Of a DNA stretch of 64,000 nt, positions 1 to 7,911 are shown in pieces. The notes beneath the pieces are model-generated. The model worked only from the letters and a program-made list of their open reading frames with translations. It was not told the DNA's origin and made no database searches. The stretch spans positions 85,243 to 149,242 of the forward strand of contig NZ_JAGGQQ010000004.1 of assembly GCF_018613195.1 (NCBI RefSeq), written 5' to 3'. Source of the DNA: Bacillus sp. ISL-45 (GTDB lineage Bacteria; Bacillota; Bacilli; Bacillales; Cytobacillaceae). Position numbers and translations under genes: made by a program. Numbering within the stretch: position 1 is the stretch's first letter; the number at the start of each line of letters is the position of its first letter.

Positions 1-84
1 TACCCGAAAGGATAAGTATACACCCAGAGCCATGATGGCATAGATAATGCCGGACTCAAAAGCTCCAAATATTGAAGTAAACAA
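1..84 (-). CDS. ABC transporter permease, TrpX-linked (5' end only)
   Basis: Only the first 28 codons lie in the window; the gene continues past position 1. The start is taken as TTG at 82-84, eight bases after an AAGGATG-type ribosome-binding site. The visible peptide begins MFTSIFGAFESGIIYAIMAL, an amphipathic to hydrophobic start resembling the membrane permeases that accompany TrpX-type substrate-binding lipoproteins. It lies 18 bases downstream of the binding-protein gene in the same direction, so the two are almost certainly co-transcribed. The permease would form the membrane channel of an importer. The family call rests on context plus the short peptide; the rest of the protein and the ATPase gene are outside the window. 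Confidence 0.6.
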   Translation of the reverse strand, partial: MFTSIFGAFESGIIYAIMALGVYLSFRV

Positions 85-102
85 GTTGAATCATCCTTTC
101 TC

Positions 103-1101
103 TTATTCTTCGTAAAACTCTGCGTCGTCTCCCCATTCTTCCTTAACTTCAACACCCTGCTCTTCAGCAGCCTTTTTGTTGATTGTCAGTGTTAATGATT
201 TTGGAAGTTCAACAGGAATCTCAGAAGCTTTCTTATTGCCAGATAAAATTTCAGCAGCCATCAAGCCTGACTGGTAACCAATGTCATAGTAATTAAAACC
301 GCTGGCTGCAACTGCGCCGCGCTTCATGGAATCAAGCTCACCAACGAATAACGGGATCTTTTTGCCATTAGCAACAGAAATAACAGATTCAAGTGCAGAT
401 ACGACCGTATTATCCGTAGGGACATAGATAGCATCAACGCGTCCGACAAGGGATTCTGCAGCCTGTTTAACTTCAGCTGATGTTGAGATTGAGGCTTCCA
501 CAACCTTCGCTCCATTCGCTTCGGCAAGCTTTTTGACTTCCTTCAGCTGTACTTCCGAGTTCTGTTCACCAGCGTTGTAGATGACGCCAATCTTCTTGGC
601 ACCAACTTCATTCGTCATAAAGTCAATCGTCTTTTTTGTAGCATCAGGATGGTTATCGGTAGTACCTGTGATATTGTCGCCAGGCTTATCGAATGCTTCG
701 ACAAGTCCTGCGCCTACCGGATCTGTAACCGAGGTGAAGATAATTGGAATGTCCTTCGTCGCATTAAGGGCTGCAACTGCGCTTGGTGTAGCATTAGCGA
801 AGATGAGGTCGACTTTATCACCGACAAAATTGTTCGCGATACTTGCCGTGTTATTCATGTCTGCCTGTGCGTTCTGGAAGTCATATGTTACATTGTCTCC
901 CTCTTTGAACCCTTTGTCCTCAAGAGCCTTTTTAAAGCCCTCGGTTGCGGCATCAAGCGATGGATGCTCTGCGAATTGGGTCAGGCCAATCTTGTACTGA
1001 TCTTTGTCTGAAGATCCATTTGATGCTTCATTTCCTCCGCAGCCAGCCATGAACAGGGCACTGGCAAGAACAAGAGAAATAGCTTTTACTGATTTTTTCA
1101 T
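103..1101 (-). CDS. ABC transporter substrate-binding lipoprotein, TrpX-like
   Basis: This 332-residue protein has a lipoprotein signal peptide: a basic start (MKKSVK), a hydrophobic stretch and the lipobox FMAGC, so Cys21 should be lipidated and anchor the protein outside the membrane. The mature part matches the ABC_sub_bind (PF04392) family that includes streptococcal TrpX; typical stretches are IGLTQFAEHPSLDAATEGF, DLIFANATPSAVAAL and PIIFTSVTDPVGAGLV. Members bind aromatic amino acids or related small ligands and deliver them to the permease encoded just downstream (84..1). The actual ligand cannot be read from sequence. No T-box or other tryptophan-sensing leader is visible upstream. 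A sigma-A promoter and a good cre site lie upstream instead, suggesting control by carbon source. Confidence 0.85.
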   Translation of the reverse strand: MKKSVKAISLVLASALFMAGCGGNEASNGSSDKDQYKIGLTQFAEHPSLDAATEGFKKALEDKGFKEGDNVTYDFQNAQADMNNTASIANNFVGDKVDLIFANATPSAVAALNATKDIPIIFTSVTDPVGAGLVEAFDKPGDNITGTTDNHPDATKKTIDFMTNEVGAKKIGVIYNAGEQNSEVQLKEVKKLAEANGAKVVEASISTSAEVKQAAESLVGRVDAIYVPTDNTVVSALESVISVANGKKIPLFVGELDSMKRGAVAASGFNYYDIGYQSGLMAAEILSGNKKASEIPVELPKSLTLTINKKAAEEQGVEVKEEWGDDAEFYEE

Positions 1102-1218
1102 AAAAATCCCCCTTGATTATTTATAAACCGGCAGTAAACTATGTAGTCTGAAACATGCAAGCAGCCGGAACACACCAAAATTTAAAACAATAGGTAAAGT
1201 TTCTCTGGATGTCAATTT

Positions 1219-1233
1219 TTGAAAGCGATTCCA
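1219..1233 (-). promoter_or_regulatory. CcpA cre site candidate
   Basis: The 15-mer TTGAAAGCGATTCCA matches the Bacillus cre consensus WTGNAANCGNWNNCW at every fixed position. It lies about 35 to 50 bases downstream of the predicted start of the TrpX-like operon transcript, a position from which CcpA normally represses by roadblock. This is a pattern match only. Confidence 0.55.
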
Positions 1234-1274
1234 AAAAGTATGATATTCACTATGAGCACCGTAAATATATCGTT

Positions 1275-1304
1275 ATATTAACACCAGCTTTAATTTAAAG
1301 TCAA
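1275..1304 (-). promoter_or_regulatory. Sigma-A type promoter of the TrpX-like ABC operon
   Basis: On the minus strand a -35 TTGACT (1304-1299) and a -10 TAATAT (1280-1275) are separated by 18 bases. The leader from here to the start codon at 1101 is about 170 bases and contains the cre candidate. I saw no riboswitch or attenuator in the leader. Confidence 0.55.
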
Positions 1305-1516
1305 TAAAATTCCGAAAATTTAGTATGTTATGATTTCTAATTATTAAACCATCACTTTAGCAAACTATCAAGATGTTTTTTAAAAATAATTTAACTTTTT
1401 CGCTTTTATGCACGAAAGCGATTAAGAAACGCACGTTTTACAGGCTTTTGGTGTTTTATTTTTTTAAAAGTACCTAGTTAGGACTTCAAATTAAAAAACA
1501 ATATTTCCAAAAACCA
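1305..1516. other. AT-rich intergenic stretch without recognisable gene
   Basis: This stretch lies between the TrpX-operon promoter and the terminator of the flavoprotein gene. It is AT-rich, has no open frame with a ribosome-binding site, and I see no repeat or RNA structure in it. Confidence 0.6.
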
Positions 1517-1552
1517 TAAAAAAAGCGTGCTCTTTGTTTGAGCACACTTTTT
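1517..1552 (-). terminator. Rho-independent terminator of the FabK-like gene
   Basis: A stem GTGCTC/GAGCAC extended by flanking pairs, with a short loop, is followed on the minus strand by a T-run. It begins five bases past the stop codon at 1557. Confidence 0.8.
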
Positions 1553-1556
1553 AAAA

Positions 1557-2504
1557 TTATAGTAAACGTTCCGCAGCCTTTAATCGATCTTTTGCTTCCT
1601 TAACCATTCGATCCAATAATTCATGTACAGTCGGGATATCAGAAACCAGTCCAGACACCTGGCCTCCATTCATGAACCCGTTTTCTTCGCTTCCTTCAAG
1701 TGCACCTTTTTTATGTATTTCCTCAGTTGTCAGTTCAGCGAATTCTTCTTGAGTAAGACCCTGTTTTTCTGCTTCCAGCAGTTTTCCTGCATAAGAAGTA
1801 TTCAGCAGCCTGCGAATTCTTCCCACAGACCTTCCGACTATGACTGTTTCATGGTCACCAGCCTGCAAAAGCTTCTGCTTGTAGTTTTGATGGAAGGGAG
1901 CTTCCTTTGTGGCGATGAACCTTGTTCCCATCTGTACGCCGCTCGCTCCAAGTGCAAGCATGGCAGCAAGACCCTTTCCGTCGCCAATTCCACCGGCCGC
2001 AACAACTGGTATGTTCACCTGGGCAACAATCTGAGGAATCAATGCCAAAGTCGTGGTTTCAAGGTTCGAATTAATTCCTGCAGCTTCATACCCCTCGGCT
2101 ACTAAAATATCAGCACCAGCAGCTTCCGCCTTCTTTGCTTGCTTTACTGATGCAACAACGGTAATAATCTTGATTCCAGCCTGCTTCAGCTTTGGAATGA
2201 ATGGCGCGGGATTCCCTGCTGATAATGTTACTGCCTGCACATTATGTTTGACAGCGAGGCGAAGGATTTCCACCACATTCGGTGAAACACTCAAGGCCAC
2301 ATTCACCGAAAAAGGCTTCGATGTCCTCGATTTTGTTTCAAGAATAATTTGCTCCACTTCTTCAGCTGGCATCGTCCCGGCACCTATTGTCCCCAGGCCG
2401 CCGGCTTCAGAAACAGCTGACGTTAAAACAGCATTGCTGATGTTCCCCATTCCACCCTGGATGATTGGATATTTTATGCCAAGAACAGAAGTAATTCCAT
2501 TCAC
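1557..2504 (-). CDS. FabK/nitronate monooxygenase-family NAD(P)H flavin oxidoreductase
   Basis: The 315-residue protein is an FMN-binding TIM barrel of the 2-nitropropane dioxygenase / enoyl-ACP reductase II family. Visible signatures are the N-terminal KYPIIQGGMGNISN, the barrel motif VVAAGGIGDGKGLAAMLALG, and GVQMGTRFIATKEAPFH at the phosphate-binding end. Family members reduce enoyl-ACP (FabK) or oxidise nitronates. At the place where FabK and class I nitronate monooxygenases carry an active-site histidine (EAGGH), this protein reads EGYEAAGIN, so the histidine is absent. That argues against a simple nitronate monooxygenase or FabK assignment and fits the uncharacterised YrpB-like branch. 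It is monocistronic, with its own terminator. Its start region is divergent from the gamma carbonic anhydrase gene, 73 bases away. Confidence 0.8.
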   Translation of the reverse strand: MNGITSVLGIKYPIIQGGMGNISNAVLTSAVSEAGGLGTIGAGTMPAEEVEQIILETKSRTSKPFSVNVALSVSPNVVEILRLAVKHNVQAVTLSAGNPAPFIPKLKQAGIKIITVVASVKQAKKAEAAGADILVAEGYEAAGINSNLETTTLALIPQIVAQVNIPVVAAGGIGDGKGLAAMLALGASGVQMGTRFIATKEAPFHQNYKQKLLQAGDHETVIVGRSVGRIRRLLNTSYAGKLLEAEKQGLTQEEFAELTTEEIHKKGALEGSEENGFMNGGQVSGLVSDIPTVHELLDRMVKEAKDRLKAAERLL

Positions 2505-2577
2505 AAAAATTCCCCCTTCGTTAAATTAATGTTATACTAGTTCTAAAATTATGACAATTGAAAAAGGGGGATTTTCA

Positions 2578-3099
2578 TTGATTCTTAGTTATTCCGATAA
2601 AAAACCGGTTGTAGATGAAACAGTATTCCAAGCGCCCGGCAGTTTCATCATCGGTGATGTGAAAATCGGCAAAAATTCCAGCGTGTGGTTCAATGCAGTT
2701 TTACGCGGGGATGAAGACACAATCACTATAGGCGACAGCTGCAGCATCCAGGATAACGTCACGTGTCATCTTTATGAGGGTTCTCCTCTCGTTATTGAAA
2801 ATGAGGTCACGGTCGGCCACAATGCCATCCTGCATGGGTGCACCATCAAGAAACGATGCATTATCGGAATGGGCTCAACCATCCTTGATGGAGCAGAAAT
2901 TGGAGAAGAATGCATCATCGGTGCCAATACTTTGATACCTGCGGGTAAAAAAATACCGCCGCGGTCTCTCGTTGTAGGCGCACCGGGAAAAGTGGTGAGG
3001 GAAATCGGAGATAAGGATTTGGAGCTGATTCAACTATCGATTGATACATATGTTCAAAAGGGAAAGGAATATCGAGAAAGTTTAAAAAATATTACCTAA
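2578..3099 (+). CDS. Gamma carbonic anhydrase family protein (YtoA/PaaY-like)
   Basis: The protein is a left-handed beta-helix hexapeptide-repeat protein of 173 residues, the usual length of this family. It reads with the repeated pattern I-G-[DE]-x-[CS]-x-I-[QG], for example ITIGDSCSIQDNVTCH and VGHNAILHGCTI. The histidines of NVTCH and GHNAILH are placed like the zinc ligands of gamma carbonic anhydrases. I chose the TTG at 2578 because AAAGGGGGA ends eight bases before it. An upstream in-frame ATG at 2551 has no ribosome-binding site and lies only about 12 bases beyond a -10-like TATACT (2533-2538). True carbonic anhydrase activity is not assured; many relatives are uncharacterised or act as acyl-CoA hydrolases. 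Confidence 0.8.
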   Translation: MILSYSDKKPVVDETVFQAPGSFIIGDVKIGKNSSVWFNAVLRGDEDTITIGDSCSIQDNVTCHLYEGSPLVIENEVTVGHNAILHGCTIKKRCIIGMGSTILDGAEIGEECIIGANTLIPAGKKIPPRSLVVGAPGKVVREIGDKDLELIQLSIDTYVQKGKEYRESLKNIT

Positions 3100-3103
3100 A
3101 GAC

Positions 3104-3135
3104 AAGAGCCAGGCAGATGCCTGGCTCTTTGTTTT
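3104..3135 (+). terminator. Terminator between convergent genes
   Basis: An 11-bp stem, AAGAGCCAGGC with GCCTGGCTCTT, closes a four-base loop and is followed by TTGTTTT. It lies right after the gamma carbonic anhydrase stop and can serve the convergent nitroreductase gene too. Confidence 0.85.
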
Positions 3136-3158
3136 ATCAGGGACAAAATTTTTGTCTC

Positions 3159-3833
3159 TTACACCCATTTAACGATATCATCCAATGGTCTTCTGGTCTT
3201 TGGATTCGGTTCTTTTACACGATAACCAAACGCACACATGACGGATATTCCAAAGTGGCCATCATCAAGCAATCCCTCATCTGCAAGAAGTTTGTTCATC
3301 TTTTCAAAATTGAATCCTTCAATCGGACATGAATCAATACCAATTTGCGCAGCCGCTGTCATCATGTTGGCCAGGACGATATATGTTTGCCTGCACGCCC
3401 AATCAAACAGCGGGCGGTCTCCGTCAAGCAATTTAAAATCTGTTTTTTGGAATTCCTCAATTCGCTTGAGGTAATTTGCCATAAATTCCTCTGGCATTTT
3501 CTTCTTATTTCTAAAATGATCCTGCAGATAGTCAGAGTCATATTTTGTATCAACTTTTGTCCTCGCAAGGATAATCACAAAATGGCTTGCTTCCGGAAGC
3601 TTGCCAAACGCTCCCCAGGCGGTATTCTTAACTTTCTGGCGAAGTTCCTCACTCTGGACGACAAGAAAGCGCCATGGTTCAAAACCAAATGAACTTGGAG
3701 ATAACTGGCCTGTCTCCAAGATAAATCGGAAGTCTTCCTCTGGAATTTTTTTGCTTGGATCAAATTCCTTTGTGGCATGCCTAAATTGGAAAGCGTCAAG
3801 AATCTCCTGCTTTAAAGTTTCTTTGTCTCGCAT
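3159..3833 (-). CDS. NAD(P)H-dependent nitroreductase (NfsB/YfkO-like)
   Basis: The 224-residue protein belongs to the FMN-dependent nitroreductase fold. Key stretches are FRHATKEFDPSKKIP near the N-terminus (FMN phosphate contact), LSPSSFGFEPWRFLVV, and near residue 180 DSCPIEGFNFEKM, which corresponds to the PIEGF motif of NfsB enzymes. Such enzymes are cytosolic homodimers that reduce nitroaromatics, quinones and similar electrophiles with NAD(P)H. The length and motifs fit B. subtilis YfkO. The gene stands alone, and its end faces the carbonic anhydrase gene. Its natural substrate is unknown. Confidence 0.85.
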   Translation of the reverse strand: MRDKETLKQEILDAFQFRHATKEFDPSKKIPEEDFRFILETGQLSPSSFGFEPWRFLVVQSEELRQKVKNTAWGAFGKLPEASHFVIILARTKVDTKYDSDYLQDHFRNKKKMPEEFMANYLKRIEEFQKTDFKLLDGDRPLFDWACRQTYIVLANMMTAAAQIGIDSCPIEGFNFEKMNKLLADEGLLDDGHFGISVMCAFGYRVKEPNPKTRRPLDDIVKWV

Positions 3834-3892
3834 ATGTATCTCTCCTTCCAGGTTATGTTTTTTTTAACTTATCACATTTCTTCAGTTAATGC

Positions 3893-4930
3893 CTACAAAA
3901 AAGGGTAAGCTTGAACAACTCGGCCTCTTCTCCCTTTAGTTGTGTCAGCCAGTGATAAGGAATTCAGGATTGCTTCTTCTGTTACTTCTGCTGCAGCCGT
4001 GAATAGCTCGTTCATCAATGGATGGTCATCCCTGACCTGGCTGCTTGATTGAATGACTTCATCTGAATTGTGCATCGTTTTATTGGCAGATGAAAAAGCA
4101 ATCACAATATCTCCGCTTCCATGACTGTAATGACTGCCGGTCCGGCTCAGGCCGATTCCGCATCTCTTGGCCAGGCGCAATAACTGACGGTCACTTAACG
4201 GCGCATTTGTGGCAAGGACGATGATGATAGAACCGTCAGCCTTCTCGGATATCCCTGATTTAATTGACTCAATCCCATATTTTCCTGCCAAGAACTCTTC
4301 TTTTTTGCCGAAATTGCTGAGCACCAGACAGCCAATCGTAAGAGGACCATCTGCTTCGACAATTCTGGATGCTGTCCCTATGCCGCCTTTATGGCCAAAG
4401 CAAACCATTCCTTTTCCTGCCCCGATGGCACCTTCTTCAGCTGGACGTCCGGAACCATTCTTAATCGCTTGTATGGCATGTTCAGGTTTTACCGGAAAAA
4501 GGCGAATTGAGTTTAAATAGCTGTCATTGCATTCTCCGACGACAATATTAATGGTACCCGTCGTCTCGCCAATCTCTTCATTTTCACCAAGCATGTACTC
4601 CAGGGTACCCTGGGTGACTGCAGGTACTGCAAATGTATTTGTCAGCATGATTGGAGACTCGATCGTTCCAAGTTCATTCACCTGGACGAGACCTGTCGTC
4701 TTGCCAAAACCGTTAAGGACATAGCTCGCCGCAGTAACTTTCTCTTTGAACAAATTACCGCCATGCGGCAGGATTGCCGTAACACCTGTACAGGCATACT
4801 CCTTACCTTTGTCATCCAGTGGATAATCCAACGTTACATGGCCGACCATTACACCAGGTACATCAGTTATACAGTTATTGGTCCCGGGGGACATCCTGCC
4901 AACTATAATCCCTCTTTCGTGTACTTTCAT
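3893..4930 (-). CDS. P1 family peptidase (DmpA/BapA-like, MEROPS S58)
   Basis: This is an N-terminal-nucleophile hydrolase of the DmpA L-aminopeptidase D-esterase family, 345 residues from the chosen start. Characteristic stretches are NNCITDVPGVMVGHVT at the N-terminus, GAIGAGKGMVCFGHKGGIGTAS in the middle, and DGSIIIVLATNAPLSDRQL. The Gly-Ser pair near residues 233-234 is the expected self-cleavage site that exposes the catalytic serine and splits the chain into alpha and beta subunits. The start is the ATG at 4928-4930, which has AGGAGG eight bases upstream; an upstream GTG at 4963 lacks such a site. Family members cleave small peptides or beta-amino acid amides. No partner gene is adjacent. 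Confidence 0.85.
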   Translation of the reverse strand: MKVHERGIIVGRMSPGTNNCITDVPGVMVGHVTLDYPLDDKGKEYACTGVTAILPHGGNLFKEKVTAASYVLNGFGKTTGLVQVNELGTIESPIMLTNTFAVPAVTQGTLEYMLGENEEIGETTGTINIVVGECNDSYLNSIRLFPVKPEHAIQAIKNGSGRPAEEGAIGAGKGMVCFGHKGGIGTASRIVEADGPLTIGCLVLSNFGKKEEFLAGKYGIESIKSGISEKADGSIIIVLATNAPLSDRQLLRLAKRCGIGLSRTGSHYSHGSGDIVIAFSSANKTMHNSDEVIQSSSQVRDDHPLMNELFTAAAEVTEEAILNSLSLADTTKGRRGRVVQAYPFL

Positions 4931-5121
4931 AGTTACCTCCTGCTTTACTACGGTATTCCCCACGATTATACCAAATTCTCATAGCAGCTTCTTTTCTCCG
5001 CTAATTCCTTAAAAGGTAATTTTCCTAATTCAGTAAATAAAACAGACCATGATTTCCCGTCGTTTGATAGGGTAGATATTTTATAGGGCTTTTTCTTGAA
5101 ATTAGGATAAGGAGGGATATT

Positions 5122-6612
5122 ATTTCACAAAAAAAACAACCAGGGATCACATTATATATATCTGCAGCTTTTGTACTGGGCTTTGTTTTATGGGGAGGAA
5201 TAGCTCCAGAAAATCTTAACGCCAGTGCCAATAAAGCGCTGAATTGGACAATCAGCTATTTCAGCTGGTTTTACATGGCTGCAACTACTTTTTTTGTCTT
5301 TTTCATGCTGTATCTTGCGTTCAGTCCTTATCGGAATATTAAACTGGGCAAAGATGAGGATGAGCCTAAGTATTCTTACTTTACATGGCTCGGCCTATTA
5401 TTTGCCGGGGGAATGGGAGTAGGACTAGTGTTTTGGGGTGTGGCAGAGCCCCTTCAGCATTACGCCGACCCGGCACCTGGGGTTGAAGCAGGGACCACCG
5501 AAGCAACTGAATCAGCACTGAAATACAGTGTATTCCACTGGGGACTCCAGCCCTGGGCTGGTTATGGGCTCGTTGGATTGACAATTGCTTATTTCAAATT
5601 CCGCAGAAATAAAGCAAGCCTGATCAGTCATGCGTTTTACCCGCTGCTGGGCGAAAAAGTAAATGGCTTTTTAGGAAAATCCATTAATATCGTATCCATC
5701 ATCGCTACTGCCATTGGAGTAGCGACTACTTTTGGTCTCAGTGCCATGCAGGTATCCGGAGGATTGGGCAAGGTTTTTGGATTTCCGAACAGTTCCATGA
5801 CCCAATTGATTGTCATCGCTGTCGTTACCGTTCTCTTCATGATTTCGGCCCTTTCCGGAGTTAATAAAGGGATTCGAATATTAAGCAATATCAACCTCGG
5901 AATCGCCAGCCTATTATTCCTGTTTGTGTTGTTCGCTGGACCTACTATCTTTTTGCTTGAGAGTGCCATTACCTCATTTGGCAGCTATATAGGGAACTAT
6001 TTTCAGCTCAGCCTCGGACTCAGTCCTTTTAAAGACTCATCATGGAGAGGGGATTGGACCATTTTTTATTGGGCTTGGGGAATTTCTTGGGCACCATTTG
6101 TAGGCACGTTCATTGCCAGAGTGTCCAGAGGGCGAACAATCCGTGAATTCGTGCTCGGAGTCTTGTTTGTTCCTGCATTGATGGGCGGCCTGTGGTTTAT
6201 TGTGTTTGGGGGTACAGCTCTTCACATGCAAATATACGAGGGACTGGAACTTGTCAAGCCGGCAAAAGAAAACGTAGAAACGGCCCTTTTTATCATGCTT
6301 GAAAATCTACCGTTCGGGAAGGTTCTAAGCATTACCGGGCTGTTGCTCATCACTATCTTTTTTATTACATCTGCAGACTCTGCCACCTATGTGCTAAGTA
6401 TATTGTCATCACGAGGAACTCTTAACCCCAAGAAATATGTCAAATTAATTTGGGGTTTTATCATTTCCGGCACAGCATCCGTGCTATTAATCAGCGGAGG
6501 ATTAAAATCCCTGCAGGCAGCTTCCATTACTACTGCCCTCCCTTTCGCCCTTCTAATTGTACTCATGTGCATCTCAGTTATTAAAGGGCTTAGAGAAGAC
6601 AAATCCAATTAA
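5122..6612 (+). CDS. BCCT family osmolyte transporter with probable ATT start
   Basis: This is a betaine/choline/carnitine transporter (BCCT, OpuD-like) with about 12 membrane helices. Diagnostic stretches are GGMGVGLVFWGVAEPL, the conserved HWGLQPWAGY and the helix 8 region FYWAWGISWAPFVGTFIARV. It would import a quaternary ammonium osmolyte using a sodium or proton gradient. The first standard start codon in frame is the ATG at 5275, but this would remove the first helix, and the frame is open with OpuD-like sequence back to 5122. There, ATT TCA CAA lies five bases after a strong AAGGAGGG (5109-5116). No ATG, GTG or TTG occurs in frame upstream of 5275. I therefore infer an ATT start at 5122 (ATT at 5119 is the alternative), giving about 496 residues. 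Confidence 0.75.
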   Translation: MSQKKQPGITLYISAAFVLGFVLWGGIAPENLNASANKALNWTISYFSWFYMAATTFFVFFMLYLAFSPYRNIKLGKDEDEPKYSYFTWLGLLFAGGMGVGLVFWGVAEPLQHYADPAPGVEAGTTEATESALKYSVFHWGLQPWAGYGLVGLTIAYFKFRRNKASLISHAFYPLLGEKVNGFLGKSINIVSIIATAIGVATTFGLSAMQVSGGLGKVFGFPNSSMTQLIVIAVVTVLFMISALSGVNKGIRILSNINLGIASLLFLFVLFAGPTIFLLESAITSFGSYIGNYFQLSLGLSPFKDSSWRGDWTIFYWAWGISWAPFVGTFIARVSRGRTIREFVLGVLFVPALMGGLWFIVFGGTALHMQIYEGLELVKPAKENVETALFIMLENLPFGKVLSITGLLLITIFFITSADSATYVLSILSSRGTLNPKKYVKLIWGFIISGTASVLLISGGLKSLQAASITTALPFALLIVLMCISVIKGLREDKSN

Positions 6613-6616
6613 AAAA

Positions 6617-6650
6617 TAGCTGGCACAGGTTCTGCCCCTGGCCAGCTTTT
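6617..6650 (+). terminator. Terminator between BCCT gene and paaX
   Basis: The stem AGCTGGC/GCCAGCT is extended by CAGG/CCTG with small bulges and is followed by TTTT. It sits between convergent genes and has A-runs on the other side, so it may work both ways. Confidence 0.7.
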
Positions 6651-6668
6651 ACATATTCATAGACATTA

Positions 6669-7544
6669 TCATTCAAGAATATACGGGTGGTCCATAACAT
6701 TATAGTCTACATCTTTATGCTTGATCTCGTTTCCTTCTTTGAAGACAGACTCAAAGAAGCGGGATGCGGGTTCTGCAAGTTCTTTGTAGTATTCACTGAA
6801 CAATGCGGCGGCGTGGCTTCCCAGCCATTTTTCCGGCAAAAGCTCCTCAGGAAGACCCGGATCAAAGAAGAGGAACTTCCTGTATTCATGTACCAGCTTT
6901 GTGCGCTCCACAAAGCATTCAGCATCAGACATGCTGCCTTTTTGGATCTTATTTTTATCGATGATGTATTTCTGGCTATACTCACTTATGAAATCCTGGT
7001 ATTTGGCGTTGATTTCCTGCAGGTCCCAGCTCTTTTGAACGAGGCGTTGATTTTCATGCGGACCTTTATACTCAGCCACAAAGAAATCGACATATTGTTC
7101 GATTTCGTATTTCTCGATCAGGTCCCTGACTTGTCTCTCGAGATTATTGGCGGAAATCCAGAAGCTGTTCGACATTGATCCAAAGCCGCTCCATATCAGT
7201 TCCTTGCGCAATTCGTCGCGAACATTGCGGATTTCCTCAGGAATCGTGTACATGAGGATTCTCCATTTTCCGTCCCATTCCTCAGGCTTTAATTTAAAGA
7301 TACGCTTACCTGCCTCATCTATTCTCTTTTGGCCTCGCGGTGTCAGGGAGTAATAGCTCTTATTGCCAATTTTCTCCGCCTGAACCCAGCCCTGCTTGTT
7401 CATGCGTGAAATAGCCGCTCTCACCGACTGGTCATTATGGCCAAATTCATTCAGCAGCCGAATCAGGCTGCCAATCCAAATCTTGCTCCCATAATGGGAG
7501 ATATAGTCACCGTATAAGGTAAAAATCATTGATCTTGTATTCAA
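6669..7544 (-). CDS. paaX: PaaX family phenylacetate repressor
   Basis: The protein has about 291 residues from the TTG start at 7542-7544, which begins the conserved LNTRSMIFTLYGDYISHYG seen at the start of PaaX proteins; further upstream the frame is open but not family-like. An N-terminal winged-helix domain (about residues 1-75, with VRAAISRMNKQGWVQAEKIGN) is followed by the PaaX central and C-terminal domains. PaaX represses phenylacetate catabolic genes and is released by phenylacetyl-CoA. The gene is the last in a run of same-strand genes beginning with paaK at 18.4 kb, separated from them by about 370 bases that contain a short repeat cluster. It probably acts on the palindromic site near the paaK promoter. 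Confidence 0.88.
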   Translation of the reverse strand: MNTRSMIFTLYGDYISHYGSKIWIGSLIRLLNEFGHNDQSVRAAISRMNKQGWVQAEKIGNKSYYSLTPRGQKRIDEAGKRIFKLKPEEWDGKWRILMYTIPEEIRNVRDELRKELIWSGFGSMSNSFWISANNLERQVRDLIEKYEIEQYVDFFVAEYKGPHENQRLVQKSWDLQEINAKYQDFISEYSQKYIIDKNKIQKGSMSDAECFVERTKLVHEYRKFLFFDPGLPEELLPEKWLGSHAAALFSEYYKELAEPASRFFESVFKEGNEIKHKDVDYNVMDHPYILE

Positions 7545-7723
7545 GCTTATGTCATCCTCATCCGTTTTTGATATACGTAATAAAACCGTTATAGAATATT
7601 TTACAGTATTATCATTATTTTGCAAAAACTTTTTCTCATAGATAATTGGTAAGCGCCTTGCCCCCCAAAAAAACAGGCGGCGGAGTGCAGACCTGTGAAG
7701 TCGCTCTTTGACTTGAATGGAAT

Positions 7724-7880
7724 GCCCCGTTTTTTTACGGTTCACCACCAAACCGAGAACTTTTACTCTCTTTATGTGCCCCGTTTCTTTAGTCCATCCC
7801 CAAACCGGGAACATACCCTCTCTTTATGTGCCCCGTTTCTACGGTTCACCACCAAACCGGGAATTTTCCCTTTATATTGC
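7724..7880. repeat. Three degenerate tandem repeats of about 53 bp
   Basis: Three units begin with GCCCCGTTT at 7724, 7778 and 7830, giving periods of 54 and 52 bases. Each continues with a variant of CCACCAAACCGGGAA and ends near CTCTTTATGT. The units lie in the gap between paaX and the crotonase gene. No open frame with a ribosome-binding site was found in the region 7545-7911. Confidence 0.7.
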
Positions 7881-7911
7881 GAAAAAACCATAGGGATTTC
7901 TCCCTATGGAT

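Noticed and set aside
1102..1300. T-box or tryptophan-type riboswitch upstream of the TrpX-like operon
   Set aside because: I looked for a T-box core and specifier hairpin on the minus strand and found none; only a promoter and a cre site are supported.
4931..4963. Upstream GTG start of the P1 peptidase gene
   Set aside because: The extra 11 residues lack family similarity and the GTG has no ribosome-binding site, while the internal ATG has AGGAGG at good spacing.
7724..7880. CRISPR array
   Set aside because: The complete 52-54 bp unit repeats with mutations throughout; there are no constant repeats with unique spacers and no cas genes.
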